NCBI RefSeq assembly: GCF_030503675.1
Contig: NZ_CP129964.1
Coordinates: 2,294,001 to 2,358,000 of the forward strand
Direction of reading: 5' to 3'
Origin: Lutimonas zeaxanthinifaciens
GTDB lineage: Bacteria; Bacteroidota; Bacteroidia; Flavobacteriales; Flavobacteriaceae
Length of the DNA stretch: 64,000 bases
This document shows positions 34,946 through 44,261 of this stretch, one piece after another. A model generated the notes under the pieces. That model was not told the DNA's origin, did not search any database, and saw only the letters and a list, made by a program, of their open reading frames with translations. How positions within the stretch are numbered: position 1 is the stretch's first letter; every line of letters begins with the position of its first letter. The translations under genes and the position numbers were made by a program.

Positions 34946-35871
34946 TCAGTTCAAAAAATTCATATATTTTTTTTCTGTGCCTCTTCCTGCTCTTGATCAC
35001 AGGAAGTGATTTGCTGATGGCACAGCAAAAAACTCCCTTCTTCCAACGATCTGACACCTTAAACAAGAAAAGAAGAAATGCCGTGTACATCACAGAGGCC
35101 TCTTTAGCCACGGTTACACTTTTGGCCCTCAACCAAGCGTGGTACGCAGATTATGAAAAATCAGGATTTCATTCTTTTAATGACAATTCTGAATGGATGC
35201 AAATGGATAAGTTTGGGCATGTCTTTAGTTCCTACTACATAGGGAAAATGGGCATGGATGCATTGGCCTGGGCCGGTGAATCAAAAAAAAATCAACTTCT
35301 ATATGGTGCTACTCTGGGATTTGTATTTCTTACTGCAGTTGAGGTTTTGGACGGGTTTTCTGAGGAATGGGGTTTTTCAACGGGAGATATTGCCGCCAAC
35401 GCATTGGGAACAGGATTATTAATTGGCCAGGAACTGCTCTGGGAGGAACAAAGAATACAAATGAAGTTTTCCTTTCACACCACCCATTACGCCCTCAATG
35501 ATCCTGACCAATTGGGTAGTACAACTTTAGAACAACTTCTTAAAGATTATAACGGGCAAACTTATTGGCTTTCCTTTAATCTGAGGTCCTTTTTTAAAGA
35601 GAGTAAAATTCCTCCTTGGTTGAATTTTTCTTTAGGCTATGGAGCCAACGGGCTTCCGGAAGGAAGTTTTGACAACTCGGTGGAACCTCCTGCCCCTATT
35701 GAATCTTACAGACAATTTTTTACAAGTATTGATGTGGACCTGACAAAGATCAAAACGAATTCAGATTTTCTAAAAACTGTCTTTAACGTTTTTAACTTTG
35801 TCAAAATTCCTGCACCAACTGTTGAATACAGAAGCAATGGTGATTTTAAATTCCACTTTTTATATTTCTAG
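34915..35871 (+). CDS. DUF2279 (YfiM-like) exported protein
   Basis: A protein of up to 318 residues with an N-terminal hydrophobic segment and probable signal cleavage after LLMAQ. The central part (LALNQAWYADYEKSGFHSFNDNSEWMQMDKFGHVFSSYYIG followed by VEVLDGFSEEWGFSTGDIAANALG, in outline) fits DUF2279/YfiM, a family of predicted outer-membrane lipoproteins of unknown function. The ATG at 34915 overlaps mltG by 31 bp; an alternative GTG at 34942 overlaps its stop as GTGA, the usual coupling pattern, and would shorten the charged N-terminus by nine residues. Coupling with mltG hints at an envelope role. No catalytic motif seen. Confidence 0.78.
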   Translation: MGKSTGNKQVISSKNSYIFFLCLFLLLITGSDLLMAQQKTPFFQRSDTLNKKRRNAVYITEASLATVTLLALNQAWYADYEKSGFHSFNDNSEWMQMDKFGHVFSSYYIGKMGMDALAWAGESKKNQLLYGATLGFVFLTAVEVLDGFSEEWGFSTGDIAANALGTGLLIGQELLWEEQRIQMKFSFHTTHYALNDPDQLGSTTLEQLLKDYNGQTYWLSFNLRSFFKESKIPPWLNFSLGYGANGLPEGSFDNSVEPPAPIESYRQFFTSIDVDLTKIKTNSDFLKTVFNVFNFVKIPAPTVEYRSNGDFKFHFLYF

Positions 35872-35902
35872 ATTCGTAAAGTTCGTATGCTTTTCTGCTC
35901 AT

Positions 35903-35935
35903 TTTGAACGATTTGTAAAAAATGACTTATCTTTG
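35903..35935 (+). promoter_or_regulatory. Promoter with both Bacteroidota elements
   Basis: TTTG (35903-35906), 21 bp, then TATCTTTG (35928-35935): this fits the minus-33/minus-7 pattern in sequence and spacing. It drives the gene starting at 35983. Confidence 0.7.
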
Positions 35936-35982
35936 TACCAGCAATGTAGTTTTTAGGTACTCCCTAACTAAAAAATACAATT

Positions 35983-36612
35983 ATGGAAAAGAGAATGATG
36001 TTTATCGCTTATATCGCGATAATTTTAGTTGTTTTTACACAGAATAATACCCTTTTTTACAAAGCAGATAAAAAAGTGCGTTACAACCTCCCAAAGGCAA
36101 ATACAATTGTAACGGTAAGTAAGAGTGTGGAACCCTTCAAGGTATATTTTACCCCTACAGTTGACAACCTATACATCGGATTTAAAGAAGCTATTGCATT
36201 TAAAGAATCAAGAGGAAATTACAAAAAAGTGAATAGTCTCGGTTATCTTGGGAAATATCAGTTTGGTGAATCCACTTTAAACCGGATCCGAATCTATGAC
36301 ACTGAGAATTTCCTAAATGACCCGGAATTACAGGAGGAGGCTTTTTACACCTTGTGCTCGTTAAACAAATGGATTTTAAAAAGAGACATTAAAAGAAGCG
36401 TGGGTAAAAAAATTAACGGGGTGGTTATTACAGAATCAGGAATTCTGGCTGCAGCACATCTTGCCGGTGCCGGAAATGTAAAAAAATACCTAAGAAGTAA
36501 TGGGGAAATCAACTCATATGATGCTTACGGAACAAACGTGCATCAATACATGAAGAAATTTGCCGGATATGACACTTCTTTTATAAAGCCGGTGAAAAAC
36601 GCAAGAATCTAA
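35983..36612 (+). CDS. Exported lysozyme-fold (transglycosylase-like) protein
   Basis: A 209-residue protein with an N-terminal hydrophobic signal/anchor and a C-terminal domain like soluble lytic transglycosylases: YIGFKEAIAFKESRGNYKKVNSLGYLGKYQFGESTLNRI, where the Glu of KES lies in the position of the catalytic Glu and GxYQFG matches the following motif. A later GILAAAHLAGAGNVKKYLRSNG fits the rest of the fold. Probably trims peptidoglycan in the periplasm. It has its own promoter and is convergent with the methyltransferase gene. Activity rests on the Glu assignment. Confidence 0.75.
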   Translation: MEKRMMFIAYIAIILVVFTQNNTLFYKADKKVRYNLPKANTIVTVSKSVEPFKVYFTPTVDNLYIGFKEAIAFKESRGNYKKVNSLGYLGKYQFGESTLNRIRIYDTENFLNDPELQEEAFYTLCSLNKWILKRDIKRSVGKKINGVVITESGILAAAHLAGAGNVKKYLRSNGEINSYDAYGTNVHQYMKKFAGYDTSFIKPVKNARI

Positions 36613-36631
36613 AATCAGGTTGTCAGGCCAA

Positions 36632-37348
36632 CTAATATTTATGATAAATGAAAATACAGGGTCGCTTATGCAGATCAATGTTTTCACTTTTCCACTCCTT
36701 GATGGTCAAAGTCTTGATATATTCCGTACCCAGTGTAAGATCGGCTGCCACGCACAAAAGTGTTGACGGTGTCAGCGCAGCCTTAAACTCATTGAAAAGT
36801 TTTTGATTACGATAAGGAGTCTCGATAAAGATCTGTGTCTGATCATTTTGTTTTGAAAGGCGCTCAAGTTCCTTGATTCTTTTTTTACGTTCTACTTTTT
36901 CAATGGGCAGATAACCGTTAAATGCAAAATTCTGACCATTAAGTCCGGAACCCATCATGGCCAGAATGATGGACGATGGCCCAACCATAGGTACAACCTC
37001 AATTTTTTTTTGATGCGCCAGCATCACAATATTTGCCCCGGGATCAGCAATAGCAGGCACTCCCGCTTCTGATAACAGACCAACATTTATTCCTTGAAAA
37101 CAGGGGTCCAAAAAAGACTTAGACTCAAATTCACTGGTGTATTTATCGAGCAAAAACAATCGAAGTGCCGGCTGAGATTTTCTGGGTGTGATTTTTTTAA
37201 TAAACCTTCTTGCGCTTTTCTCGTTCTCTACAATGAAAAAATCAATGTTTTCGACTCGCTTTTTTACCGAGATCGGAAGCACCTCGAGAGGCTCATTGTC
37301 ACCCAAGGTTGTTGGGATCAAGTACAGTTTACCAAATCCGGAACTCAT
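36632..37348 (-). CDS. RsmI-like SAM-dependent methyltransferase
   Basis: A 238-residue tetrapyrrole-methylase-fold enzyme related to RsmI, which methylates the 2'-OH of C1402 in 16S rRNA. The family motif SEAGVPAIADPGA is present, along with GPSSIILAMMGSGLNGQNFAFNGYLP and the ETPYRN segment. The N-terminus (LYLIPTTLGDNEPLEVLP) departs from the RsmI consensus (LYLVPTPIGNLEDI), and the chain is shorter, so it belongs to a divergent Bacteroidota branch whose target may differ. It overlaps the phosphatase gene by 4 bp and forms a unit with it and dnaA. Confidence 0.8.
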   Translation of the reverse strand: MSSGFGKLYLIPTTLGDNEPLEVLPISVKKRVENIDFFIVENEKSARRFIKKITPRKSQPALRLFLLDKYTSEFESKSFLDPCFQGINVGLLSEAGVPAIADPGANIVMLAHQKKIEVVPMVGPSSIILAMMGSGLNGQNFAFNGYLPIEKVERKKRIKELERLSKQNDQTQIFIETPYRNQKLFNEFKAALTPSTLLCVAADLTLGTEYIKTLTIKEWKSENIDLHKRPCIFIYHKY

Positions 37349-37800
37349 TTTTCAATTTTTTTTGCAATTACTTCACAGGCTGCGTCCAACATTTCAAACA
37401 CCAGATCAAAACCATTATTCCCACCGTAATAGGGGTCCGGAACTTCTTTGTCCATTCCTGGCTCCATTTCATTGAGAATAAGTTTTACTTTATCAATTTC
37501 ATATTGAGATCCTGCTAAATTCAGGACATCCCTTAAGTTAGCACTGTCCATGACATAGATCAGATCGAAATCTGTAAAATCCTGAACTGAAAATTTCCTG
37601 CAACGCTGATCACTTATATCGATCTGGTTCTTTCTTGCAACCTCCATTGACCTGATATCCGGTAATTCTCCAACATGCCAGCCACCAGTACCTGCCGAAT
37701 CAACAAAAATAGTTTCTGTATTAACTTTAGACTTTAGGATGCCTTCCGCTAATGGCGACCTGCAGATATTTCCCAGACATACCATTAATACCCTAACCAT
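37345..37800 (-). CDS. Low-molecular-weight protein tyrosine phosphatase
   Basis: A 151-residue LMW-PTP. The P-loop is C-x5-R-S at Cys8-Arg14 (VCLGNICRSP), and the general acid Asp lies in VPDPYYGG near residue 120. Such enzymes dephosphorylate tyrosine kinases of polysaccharide export, or arsenate in other contexts. It is 14 bp downstream of dnaA and overlaps the methyltransferase gene, so it is likely part of a dnaA transcript. Confidence 0.93.
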   Translation of the reverse strand: MVRVLMVCLGNICRSPLAEGILKSKVNTETIFVDSAGTGGWHVGELPDIRSMEVARKNQIDISDQRCRKFSVQDFTDFDLIYVMDSANLRDVLNLAGSQYEIDKVKLILNEMEPGMDKEVPDPYYGGNNGFDLVFEMLDAACEVIAKKIEK

Positions 37801-37814
37801 AAACTTCTGAATTT

Positions 37815-39242
37815 CTAAAATGTAAGTTTCTTTGTCAACTCATCCACATATTTGCGAAACTGCTTGTCTGTTTCCGTAAGATTGTCAACGGTCTTACATG
37901 CGTGCAAAACGGTAGCGTGATCACGACTGCCTATTTGCGAACCAATACTGGCCAATGAAGCCTTGGTCATTCTTTTTGCAAAATACATCGCAAGTTGTCT
38001 CGCTTGTACGATATGACGTTTTCTTGTTTTTGACTGCAAGGTTGTAACGTCCATTTCAAAATACTTGGAAACAACCTTCTGAATATAATCGATAGAAACT
38101 TCTTTCTTTGTGTTTTTGACGAATTTATCGACGATCTGCTTTGTAAGCGATAATGTAAATTCCTTTCTGTTAAAGGACGCCTGTGCGATCAGAGAAATTA
38201 AAACCCCTTCCAGCTCACGAACATTCGTTTTGATGTTTTTGGCAATATATTCCACTATTTCCTCAGGAATCTCTACGCCATCCCGGAACATTTTACTCTT
38301 CAAAATACTGATTCTTGTTTCATAATCCGGTGCAACGAGCTCGGCTGACAATCCCCATTTGAAACGAGATAATAAACGCTGTTCAATATCCTGCATATCA
38401 ACAGGTGCCTTATCAGAGGTTAGAATGACCTGTTTGCCATTTTGATGCAAATGATTAAAAATATGGAAGAACACGTCCTGTGTACCTGACTTTCCGGAGA
38501 GGAACTGTACATCATCCACGATCAATACATCGATCATTTGATAAAAATGAATAAAATCATTTCTGGTATTTGCCTTAACTGAGTCAATAAATTGCTGGGT
38601 AAATTTTTCAGCGGAAATATAAAGAACCGTTTTCTCCGGATATCTCTCTTTGATCCTGACTCCAATTGCCTGGGCTAGATGTGTTTTACCCAATCCTACA
38701 CCTCCGTAGATCAGTAAAGGATTGAAAGAGGTACCACCCGGCTTATTGGATACAGCCATACTGGCTGATCTTGCAAGACGATTTGAATCTCCTTCAATAA
38801 AATTTTCAAAATTATAATTGGGATTTAATTGTGATTCTATTTTCACCTTTTGAATTCCAGGAATTACAAAAGGATTCTTCAATTCTCTCTTGTCAATTTC
38901 AAGTGGAATTGTAACTCCCTGAGAGTTAAACGGTTTTTTATTAGAACTTGGAAATTTTACCGTGTGAGGTTTCTTATTACTATAGGTATTTTCCATTCTT
39001 ACATCATAGACCAGTTTTGCATGATCTCCAAGCTCCCTGATCAAAGCCACTCTCAATAATTTAATATAATGTTCTTCCAGCCATTCGAAAAAGAATTTAC
39101 TCGGCACCTGAATGGTCAACACATCTCCTGACAACTTTATGGGTTTTATCGGTTCAAACCATGTTTTATAGGCTTGAGGTTTGATATTATCCTTTATAAA
39201 AAGCAGACAATTATTCCATACAGAGGAGGCTGTTCTCGTCAT
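37815..39242 (-). CDS. dnaA: Chromosomal replication initiator DnaA
   Basis: The replication initiator, 475 residues, with four domains in order: an N-terminal interaction domain (about 1-80), a linker, an AAA+ domain with Walker A GGVGLGKTHL and Walker B DVLIVDDVQFL, and the C-terminal DNA-binding domain with the signature GSRDHATVLHACKTV. The 165-bp space before it has no DnaA-box cluster, so oriC is not shown to be here. Downstream are the phosphatase and methyltransferase genes. Confidence 0.98.
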   Translation of the reverse strand: MTRTASSVWNNCLLFIKDNIKPQAYKTWFEPIKPIKLSGDVLTIQVPSKFFFEWLEEHYIKLLRVALIRELGDHAKLVYDVRMENTYSNKKPHTVKFPSSNKKPFNSQGVTIPLEIDKRELKNPFVIPGIQKVKIESQLNPNYNFENFIEGDSNRLARSASMAVSNKPGGTSFNPLLIYGGVGLGKTHLAQAIGVRIKERYPEKTVLYISAEKFTQQFIDSVKANTRNDFIHFYQMIDVLIVDDVQFLSGKSGTQDVFFHIFNHLHQNGKQVILTSDKAPVDMQDIEQRLLSRFKWGLSAELVAPDYETRISILKSKMFRDGVEIPEEIVEYIAKNIKTNVRELEGVLISLIAQASFNRKEFTLSLTKQIVDKFVKNTKKEVSIDYIQKVVSKYFEMDVTTLQSKTRKRHIVQARQLAMYFAKRMTKASLASIGSQIGSRDHATVLHACKTVDNLTETDKQFRKYVDELTKKLTF

Positions 39243-39407
39243 TTAATTAAAATATTTTTGAATTAAGTATAGTTCCCTTTTTTTAGCAAATCAGGCATCT
39301 TTTTTGCTAGTACAAATTTGTGAATAAAGTTTATTAAAAAAAAATAAAATTGCTATTGATTCTTATTTATTTTTTGATTAAACTATCCGACTACAAATTA
39401 CAACAAA

Positions 39408-39815
39408 ATGATCAAAAACCAAACTAAACTTCGTGTTAGATACGGAGAAACTGATCAGATGGGTTATGTGTATTATGGTAATTACGCTCAGTTTTTTGAG
39501 GTAGGAAGAGTAGAATGGCTTAGGGCTCTGGGGGTTAGTTATAAAAGTCTCGAAGAATCAGGAATCATGCTCCCGGTTCGGGAACTAAACATTAACTATT
39601 TAAAACCAGCTAAATACGATGACCTCTTGACAATTACCACAATTCTTTCAAAAAAACCTCTTGTGAAAATTGAATTTGATTTTGAAGTTCAGAATGAACA
39701 AAATGAGTTGTTAACAACAGGATATGCCAGTCTTGTTTTTATGGACATGAAAAAATCGAAACCCATAAGAGCCCCGAAGGAATTACTGGATCAGATCTAT
39801 TCTTATTTTAAGTAA
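39408..39815 (+). CDS. Hotdog-fold acyl-CoA thioesterase (YbgC type)
   Basis: A 135-residue 4-hydroxybenzoyl-CoA-thioesterase-like protein. The catalytic Asp lies in RYGETDQMGYVYYGNYAQFFEVGRVEWLR, the YbgC/FadM hallmark. It hydrolyses acyl-CoA, with short chains or fatty acyl-CoA likely. It is divergent from dnaA and its end overlaps the convergent yigZ gene by 8 bp. Confidence 0.9.
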   Translation: MIKNQTKLRVRYGETDQMGYVYYGNYAQFFEVGRVEWLRALGVSYKSLEESGIMLPVRELNINYLKPAKYDDLLTITTILSKKPLVKIEFDFEVQNEQNELLTTGYASLVFMDMKKSKPIRAPKELLDQIYSYFK

Positions 39816-40425
39816 TTCTTTTAAGACTGACACAACGAAGATTCAAAAATCGATTTTCAACCTGCTCCAACTTACCTTTTCTTACCGATAAAGTATATTC
39901 ACAATCCAAATCCATTTTTTGTCCTTCAATCGAAATATCCTCCTCCTTGATAATTCGCATGACCTTATCCATATCTGCGTACTGAAACCTAACTGAAAAT
40001 GATCCGGAAACAATTTTCTGAACAATGACCGCCTGCTCCAAACTGTCCTTTGCTGCAGCCCGATACGCTGAGATCAAACCTCCCACCCCCAATTTTGTCC
40101 CACCAAAATAACGCACAACGATGATCAAAACATTTGTCAGGCCAAAAGACTGAATCTGTCCGTAAATTGGTTTTCCGGCACTATTGCCAGGTTCTCCATC
40201 ATCATTGTACCTGAATTCAGGAGTTTCAACCCCCAATCTCCATGCATAACACCAATGCCTTGCTTTAGCATGTTCCTTTTTAACATTTGAAAGGCAACTG
40301 TCTATCTGATCACGATTGGAAACAGGGAATGACAATCCCAGAAACTTACTCCCCTTTTCTTTATATAAGCCATGAACACTTGGAGAACCAATCGTACTGT
40401 AAACATCATCTATACCCTCCTCCAT
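39808..40425 (-). CDS. yigZ: YigZ/IMPACT family protein
   Basis: A protein of about 205 residues of the YigZ (IMPACT/UPF0029) family. It starts with DDVYSTIGSPSVHGLYKEKGSKFLGLSFPV and carries the hallmark KARHWCYAWRLG...EFRYNDDGEPGNSAGKPIYGQI followed by VLIIVVRYFGGTKLGVGGLISAYR. The biochemical role is unclear; human IMPACT regulates GCN2. The ATG at 40425 lies 4 bp past the ribD stop and matches the family start. A longer frame from 40476 would run 47 bp into ribD and is less likely. Confidence 0.88.
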   Translation of the reverse strand: MEEGIDDVYSTIGSPSVHGLYKEKGSKFLGLSFPVSNRDQIDSCLSNVKKEHAKARHWCYAWRLGVETPEFRYNDDGEPGNSAGKPIYGQIQSFGLTNVLIIVVRYFGGTKLGVGGLISAYRAAAKDSLEQAVIVQKIVSGSFSVRFQYADMDKVMRIIKEEDISIEGQKMDLDCEYTLSVRKGKLEQVENRFLNLRCVSLKRIT

Positions 40426-40429
40426 CAAC

Positions 40430-41470
40430 TTATTTTTTAAACCTATATAATTTATCTCTTCCGATTTGTGATTCAACTTTATGTATTCCTTTCAACTCAG
40501 GGGCCTTTATTCCTTTATGAAAAATTGCAGAACCCTCAAATACTCTTGCTTCATCCCACAATTCGCCATCAAGAAATGAGTTTATGGTGACTGACCCTCC
40601 CTCAACTATTAGAGACTGAATATCTTTATCATAAAGCACCTTTAGAATTTGCTCAATAACACCTTCTTTAAAATCAAGTTTGCAGAACTCAATATTGTTA
40701 TCAATTTCATTTCGTCTCGAATTAAAGACCAGGGTGGGGCAGGAACCATCAAAAATATTCAAATTGCCTTTTAAGCGTAATTCAGCATCAATAATAATTC
40801 TATAAAGTTGATTCCCTTTAAAATCTCTACTGCTTAATTGGGGATTATCCTGTTCAACTGTTTTTCTTCCCACAAGAATGGAGGCTTCTTCCGTCCTCCA
40901 CTGATGAACCTTTTGTCTGGAAAATTCATTTGTAATCCAAACAGGGCTGCCTTTTTCTATATTTTCAGCATGCGGAAAAATAAAGCCATCTTTACTTTGC
41001 GCCCATTTTAAAATAATATAAGGCCGTTTTTTCTGGTGAAATGTATAGAACCTCTTATTCAATTCTTCACTCTCCTGTTTCAAAACCTCAGAAATGACCT
41101 CTACACTGTTAGCTCTGAGTTTGTTCAATCCTCGCCCGCTTACTAAGGGATTCGGATCAAGCGACCCAACAACAACCCTGGGAATGCCGCTTTTTACTAT
41201 GAGGTCTGCGCAGGGTGGAGTTCTGCCATGATGTGAACATGGCTCCAGATTAACATAAATGGTAGACTTAGGCAGGAGACTCCTATCTGACACAGCATTA
41301 ATAGCATTGACCTCAGCATGAGGGCTCCCTGCTTTTTGATGCCAACCCTCACCTATTATCCTATCTTCGTACACCACAACTGCTCCAACCATAGGGTTCG
41401 GATATACCAGACCCAATCCGTGTCTTGCCAGTTCAAGGCAACGTTTCATAAATTTTTCATGATCCTCCAT
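40430..41470 (-). CDS. ribD: Bifunctional riboflavin biosynthesis deaminase/reductase RibD
   Basis: Carries out deamination of the pyrimidine and reduction of the ribose in riboflavin synthesis. It has 346 residues. The N-terminal deaminase domain has the zinc site HAEVNA and EPCSHHGRTPPC; the C-terminal reductase domain starts near residue 150 (RPYIILKWAQSKDGF) with VEGGSVTINSFL late in the chain. First gene of a two-gene unit with yigZ, divergent from prmC. Confidence 0.95.
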   Translation of the reverse strand: MEDHEKFMKRCLELARHGLGLVYPNPMVGAVVVYEDRIIGEGWHQKAGSPHAEVNAINAVSDRSLLPKSTIYVNLEPCSHHGRTPPCADLIVKSGIPRVVVGSLDPNPLVSGRGLNKLRANSVEVISEVLKQESEELNKRFYTFHQKKRPYIILKWAQSKDGFIFPHAENIEKGSPVWITNEFSRQKVHQWRTEEASILVGRKTVEQDNPQLSSRDFKGNQLYRIIIDAELRLKGNLNIFDGSCPTLVFNSRRNEIDNNIEFCKLDFKEGVIEQILKVLYDKDIQSLIVEGGSVTINSFLDGELWDEARVFEGSAIFHKGIKAPELKGIHKVESQIGRDKLYRFKK

Positions 41471-41574
41471 ATGACCGTTTACACATACGAAAATAAAAAT
41501 ATTAAAATTTAAATGTATATTTCCGCAATTCTAATTTAATAACATTCCATTACCAAGAGCGATTTATTCTGCAT

Positions 41575-42423
41575 ATGTATATTAATTCGATTAAAAGCCT
41601 GTTTCATGAGAGATTAATATCCCATTATCCCGTCCAGGAAATCAATAGCTTTTTCCATCTTCTCACGGAGAATTACCTGAATAAATCAAGATTGGAACTG
41701 GCATTGGAACCGGACCTGAAGTTGGATCAAAAAGACGCTGACCTATTTCTTGACGCTCTAAGCCGGTTAGAAGAAGAATATCCCATACAATATATAATGG
41801 GTCATACGGAATTCATGGGAAGAAGGTTCAAAGTAAATAAAAATGTTCTGATCCCCCGACCTGAAACTGAAGAACTGATTCTCTGGGTCCTGAATTCGAA
41901 TTCAGAAAGAACTGAGCTTGACATTCTTGACATTGGAACAGGAAGTGGCTGTATCTCTATATCATTGTCAAAGCAATTATCTGATGCAAGGGTAGATGCA
42001 ATGGACATTTCAGAAGAAGCACTGCGGATTGCTGCTGAAAATGCCAAGGAAAACAAAGCAGGTGTCAACTTTATTCAAAGTGATATTCTCACTTTAAAAA
42101 GCCTCTCACGATCGTATGACATTATAGTTTCCAACCCTCCATACGTGAGAAAATCAGAAAAATCCGAGATGAAAAATAATGTTCTAAAATACGAACCTGA
42201 TCTCGCATTATTTGTCGAAGATGAGGATCCTCTGATTTTTTATCGCAAAATAGGAGAACTCGCTTTTATCGCACTAAACAAGTCAGGTTATTTATTTTTT
42301 GAAATCAATCAGTTTCTCGCTGAAGATTTGGTTAAATTAATAAAGGCCATCGGTTTTGATTCCGTTGAATTAAAAAAGGATATTTTCGGATCGGACAGAA
42401 TGATCAGGGCTCTCAAAAAATAA
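41575..42423 (+). CDS. prmC: Peptide chain release factor glutamine methyltransferase PrmC
   Basis: Methylates the GGQ glutamine of release factors RF1/RF2. It has 282 residues: an N-terminal helical domain, then a Rossmann methyltransferase with [16 protein letters not shown] (SAM binding) and the active-site motif [22 protein letters not shown] is also typical. Its stop codon is 13 bp before the trmD start, but trmD has its own minus-7 element in that space. Confidence 0.96.
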   Translation: MYINSIKSLFHERLISHYPVQEINSFFHLLTENYLNKSRLELALEPDLKLDQKDADLFLDALSRLEEEYPIQYIMGHTEFMGRRFKVNKNVLIPRPETEELILWVLNSNSERTELDILDIGTGSGCISISLSKQLSDARVDAMDISEEALRIAAENAKENKAGVNFIQSDILTLKSLSRSYDIIVSNPPYVRKSEKSEMKNNVLKYEPDLALFVEDEDPLIFYRKIGELAFIALNKSGYLFFEINQFLAEDLVKLIKAIGFDSVELKKDIFGSDRMIRALKK

Positions 42424-42424
42424 A

Positions 42425-42432
42425 TATCTTTG
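42425..42432 (+). promoter_or_regulatory. Minus-7 element of trmD, probably leaderless transcript
   Basis: TATCTTTG (TAnnTTTG) lies right after the prmC stop and ends 4 bases before the trmD ATG, the same spacing as at dapF and queE. Confidence 0.55.
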
Positions 42433-42436
42433 CCAG

Positions 42437-43129
42437 ATGAGAATAGATATCATCACAGTTTCACCCGAATTGATAAAAAGCCCTTTTGAGTATTCGATTC
42501 TTAAAAGAGCCCGGGATAAAGGCAAGGCAGAAATTCATTTTCACGACCTTAGAAAATACGCCATCAATAAGTATGGAAAAATAGATGACTATCAGTTTGG
42601 GGGTGGTGCCGGTATGGTTTTAATGATGGAACCCATTGATAAATGTATAAGTCAATTGCTTCAGGAAAGAAAATACGACGAGGTTATTTACATGACTCCT
42701 GACGCTCAAACGTTAAATCAACAAACAGCTAATTCACTTTCGGCCAAAAAAAACCTGATCATTTTAACCGGTCATTATAAAGGAGTTGATCAGCGGGTGC
42801 GCGACAAATTCGTGACCAAAGAAATTTCTATAGGAGACTACGTCCTTTCGGGTGGAGAATTGGCTGCCGCTGTGCTCTGTGATGCTGTAATAAGACTTAT
42901 TCCCGGGGTTTTAGGAGATGAGACCTCTGCCCTTACCGATTCTTTTCAGGATAACTTACTTGCACCTCCTGTCTTTACCCGGCCGGCTGATTACAAAGGC
43001 ATGAAGGTACCTGAAATTCTACTTTCGGGGAATTTTCCGAAAATCGACGAATGGAGACATGAACAAGCCCTTAACCGGACTCGACGTATTAGGCCTGATT
43101 TGCTTGATGAGGAATCTTCGGATGATTAG
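42437..43129 (+). CDS. trmD: tRNA (guanine-N1)-methyltransferase TrmD
   Basis: Methylates G37 of tRNAs to prevent frameshifting. A 230-residue SPOUT-fold protein with the family start [25 protein letters not shown] in outline, and knot motifs [13 protein letters not shown] and [16 protein letters not shown]. Next to rplS as in many bacteria, although here rplS has a separate promoter and the rest of the usual rpsP-rimM-trmD-rplS order is missing. Confidence 0.97.
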   Translation: MRIDIITVSPELIKSPFEYSILKRARDKGKAEIHFHDLRKYAINKYGKIDDYQFGGGAGMVLMMEPIDKCISQLLQERKYDEVIYMTPDAQTLNQQTANSLSAKKNLIILTGHYKGVDQRVRDKFVTKEISIGDYVLSGGELAAAVLCDAVIRLIPGVLGDETSALTDSFQDNLLAPPVFTRPADYKGMKVPEILLSGNFPKIDEWRHEQALNRTRRIRPDLLDEESSDD

Positions 43130-43229
43130 TCAGATTCGCCTCTAATTCACAGTGCTAAAGTAATTTAGACAGAATCATAACAACTTTAAAATATTTTACA
43201 CCTCTTCTTTTTTAATCAAAACTTTTTTA

Positions 43230-43237
43230 TAAATTTG
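43230..43237 (+). promoter_or_regulatory. Predicted minus-7 element of rplS
   Basis: TAAATTTG (TAnnTTTG) lies 71 bp before the rplS ATG. The long leader could hold ribosomal-protein autoregulation, but no clear hairpin was seen in it. Confidence 0.5.
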
Positions 43238-43308
43238 CACTCTCAAAAATTAACCTCTGACGAAAATCGTGAATGTTGATTATTGAAAAACCATTTTAAA
43301 ACATAATA

Positions 43309-43659
43309 ATGGAAAATTTAGTAAAATTTGTACAAGACGAATTTGTTGCAAAAAAAGAAATTCCTGAGTTTGCAGCCGGAGATACTATTACGGTTTACTT
43401 TGAAATTAAAGAAGGTTCAAAAAGCAGAACTCAGTTTTTTAGAGGAGTTGTTATTCAACGAAGAGGAAGCGGTAGTTCAGAAACTTTCACCATCAGAAAA
43501 ATGTCCGGAACAATTGGAGTAGAAAGAATTTTTCCTGTAAACCTTCCTGCAATCCAAAAGATTGAAGTGAACAAGCGAGGTAAAGTAAGAAGAGCACGAA
43601 TTTACTACTTTAGAAATCTTACGGGTAAAAAAGCACAAATTAAAGAAAGAAGGGCATAA
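43309..43659 (+). CDS. rplS: 50S ribosomal protein L19
   Basis: A protein of the large ribosomal subunit at the 30S interface, 116 residues, the usual length. It has the L19 pattern IPEFAAGDTITVYFEIKEGSKSRTQFFRGVVIQRRGSG and SGTIGVERIFPVNLPAIQKIEV in outline, with a Lys/Arg-rich C-terminus. Confidence 0.98.
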   Translation: MENLVKFVQDEFVAKKEIPEFAAGDTITVYFEIKEGSKSRTQFFRGVVIQRRGSGSSETFTIRKMSGTIGVERIFPVNLPAIQKIEVNKRGKVRRARIYYFRNLTGKKAQIKERRA

Positions 43660-43681
43660 TCCTTTTTTAAAGAAAATAATC

Positions 43682-43718
43682 AACCTCTTCTGTCCTATGA
43701 AAGAAGAGGTTTTTTTAT
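43682..43718 (+). terminator. Rho-independent terminator after rplS
   Basis: A 10-bp stem (43682-43691 with 43702-43711) and a 10-nt loop are followed by seven T. Confidence 0.88.
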
Positions 43719-43774
43719 TAACTTTTGTTAATAATCGCATTTAATAATATGTTAAAAACAAAAGTGTTTAAAAA

Positions 43775-43805
43775 TTGAATTCTATGGTTTTACGATATAT
43801 ATTTG
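43775..43805 (+). promoter_or_regulatory. Orphan promoter with both elements
   Basis: TTG (43775-43777), 20 bp, TATATTTG (43798-43805): this fits the Bacteroidota consensus and spacing. No coding gene follows for over 900 bp. Confidence 0.6.
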
Positions 43806-43808
43806 AAT

Positions 43809-44187
43809 CATAAATCGGGAAGGTCCAGTTAAGGTTTGGAACTTGAGGTGCAGATTTTGAGTTTTGTCCTTTTTTGAAATTGACCTGGTTTTGTCAGGAT
43901 GCAAGTCTTGACGTAATGACTGATCGTTACACGAGATCAATGTATTTAGCATAAATATTTAGATTTTAAGGTTAGTTATTGCAATCAAATGTTTTGTTAA
44001 GGTTCTTTGAAGGAGTCTGAATTTCGATGAAGGCATTTTCAAAAAACAAAGGCAAAATGTTTAAAAGAAATTAAAGCTTGAAGTTTAATTATTGGAACAT
44101 GCAAATGTGAGGATAAGTGATCAATTTTAAGCTAAATGTTTCGGCAAATGCCCATGAGAAAGTTCCACTTTTTCATGGGTATTGTTT
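43809..44187 (+). ncRNA. Candidate noncoding RNA of about 380 nt
   Basis: It runs from the predicted start of the orphan promoter to a 13-bp hairpin (CCCATGAGAAAGT with ACTTTTTCATGGG, one G-T pair, 44151-44179) followed by TTTTTT at 44185-44190. I compared it by eye with tmRNA, RNase P RNA, 6S and SRP RNA and found none of their hallmark sequences. Family unknown. Confidence 0.4.
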
Positions 44188-44190
44188 TTT
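44151..44190 (+). terminator. Hairpin and T run without an upstream coding gene
   Basis: A 13-bp stem with a 3-nt minimal loop, then tattg and six T. It would end an RNA from the orphan promoter. Confidence 0.65.
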
Positions 44191-44261
44191 AATACATGAC
44201 CGGCCTTTCACAACCCGGGAAAATGCGGATTCCTGTAAAGTTCGAATCACAAAACTCAGTC

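Noticed and set aside
39243-39407. oriC beside dnaA
   Set aside because: No cluster of TTATCCACA-like boxes in the 165-bp spacer. The gap at 43660-44761 was checked for the same reason and also lacks them.
43809-44187. tmRNA, RNase P RNA, 6S RNA or SRP RNA in the gap
   Set aside because: None of the hallmark segments of these RNAs was recognised; kept only as an unassigned candidate RNA.
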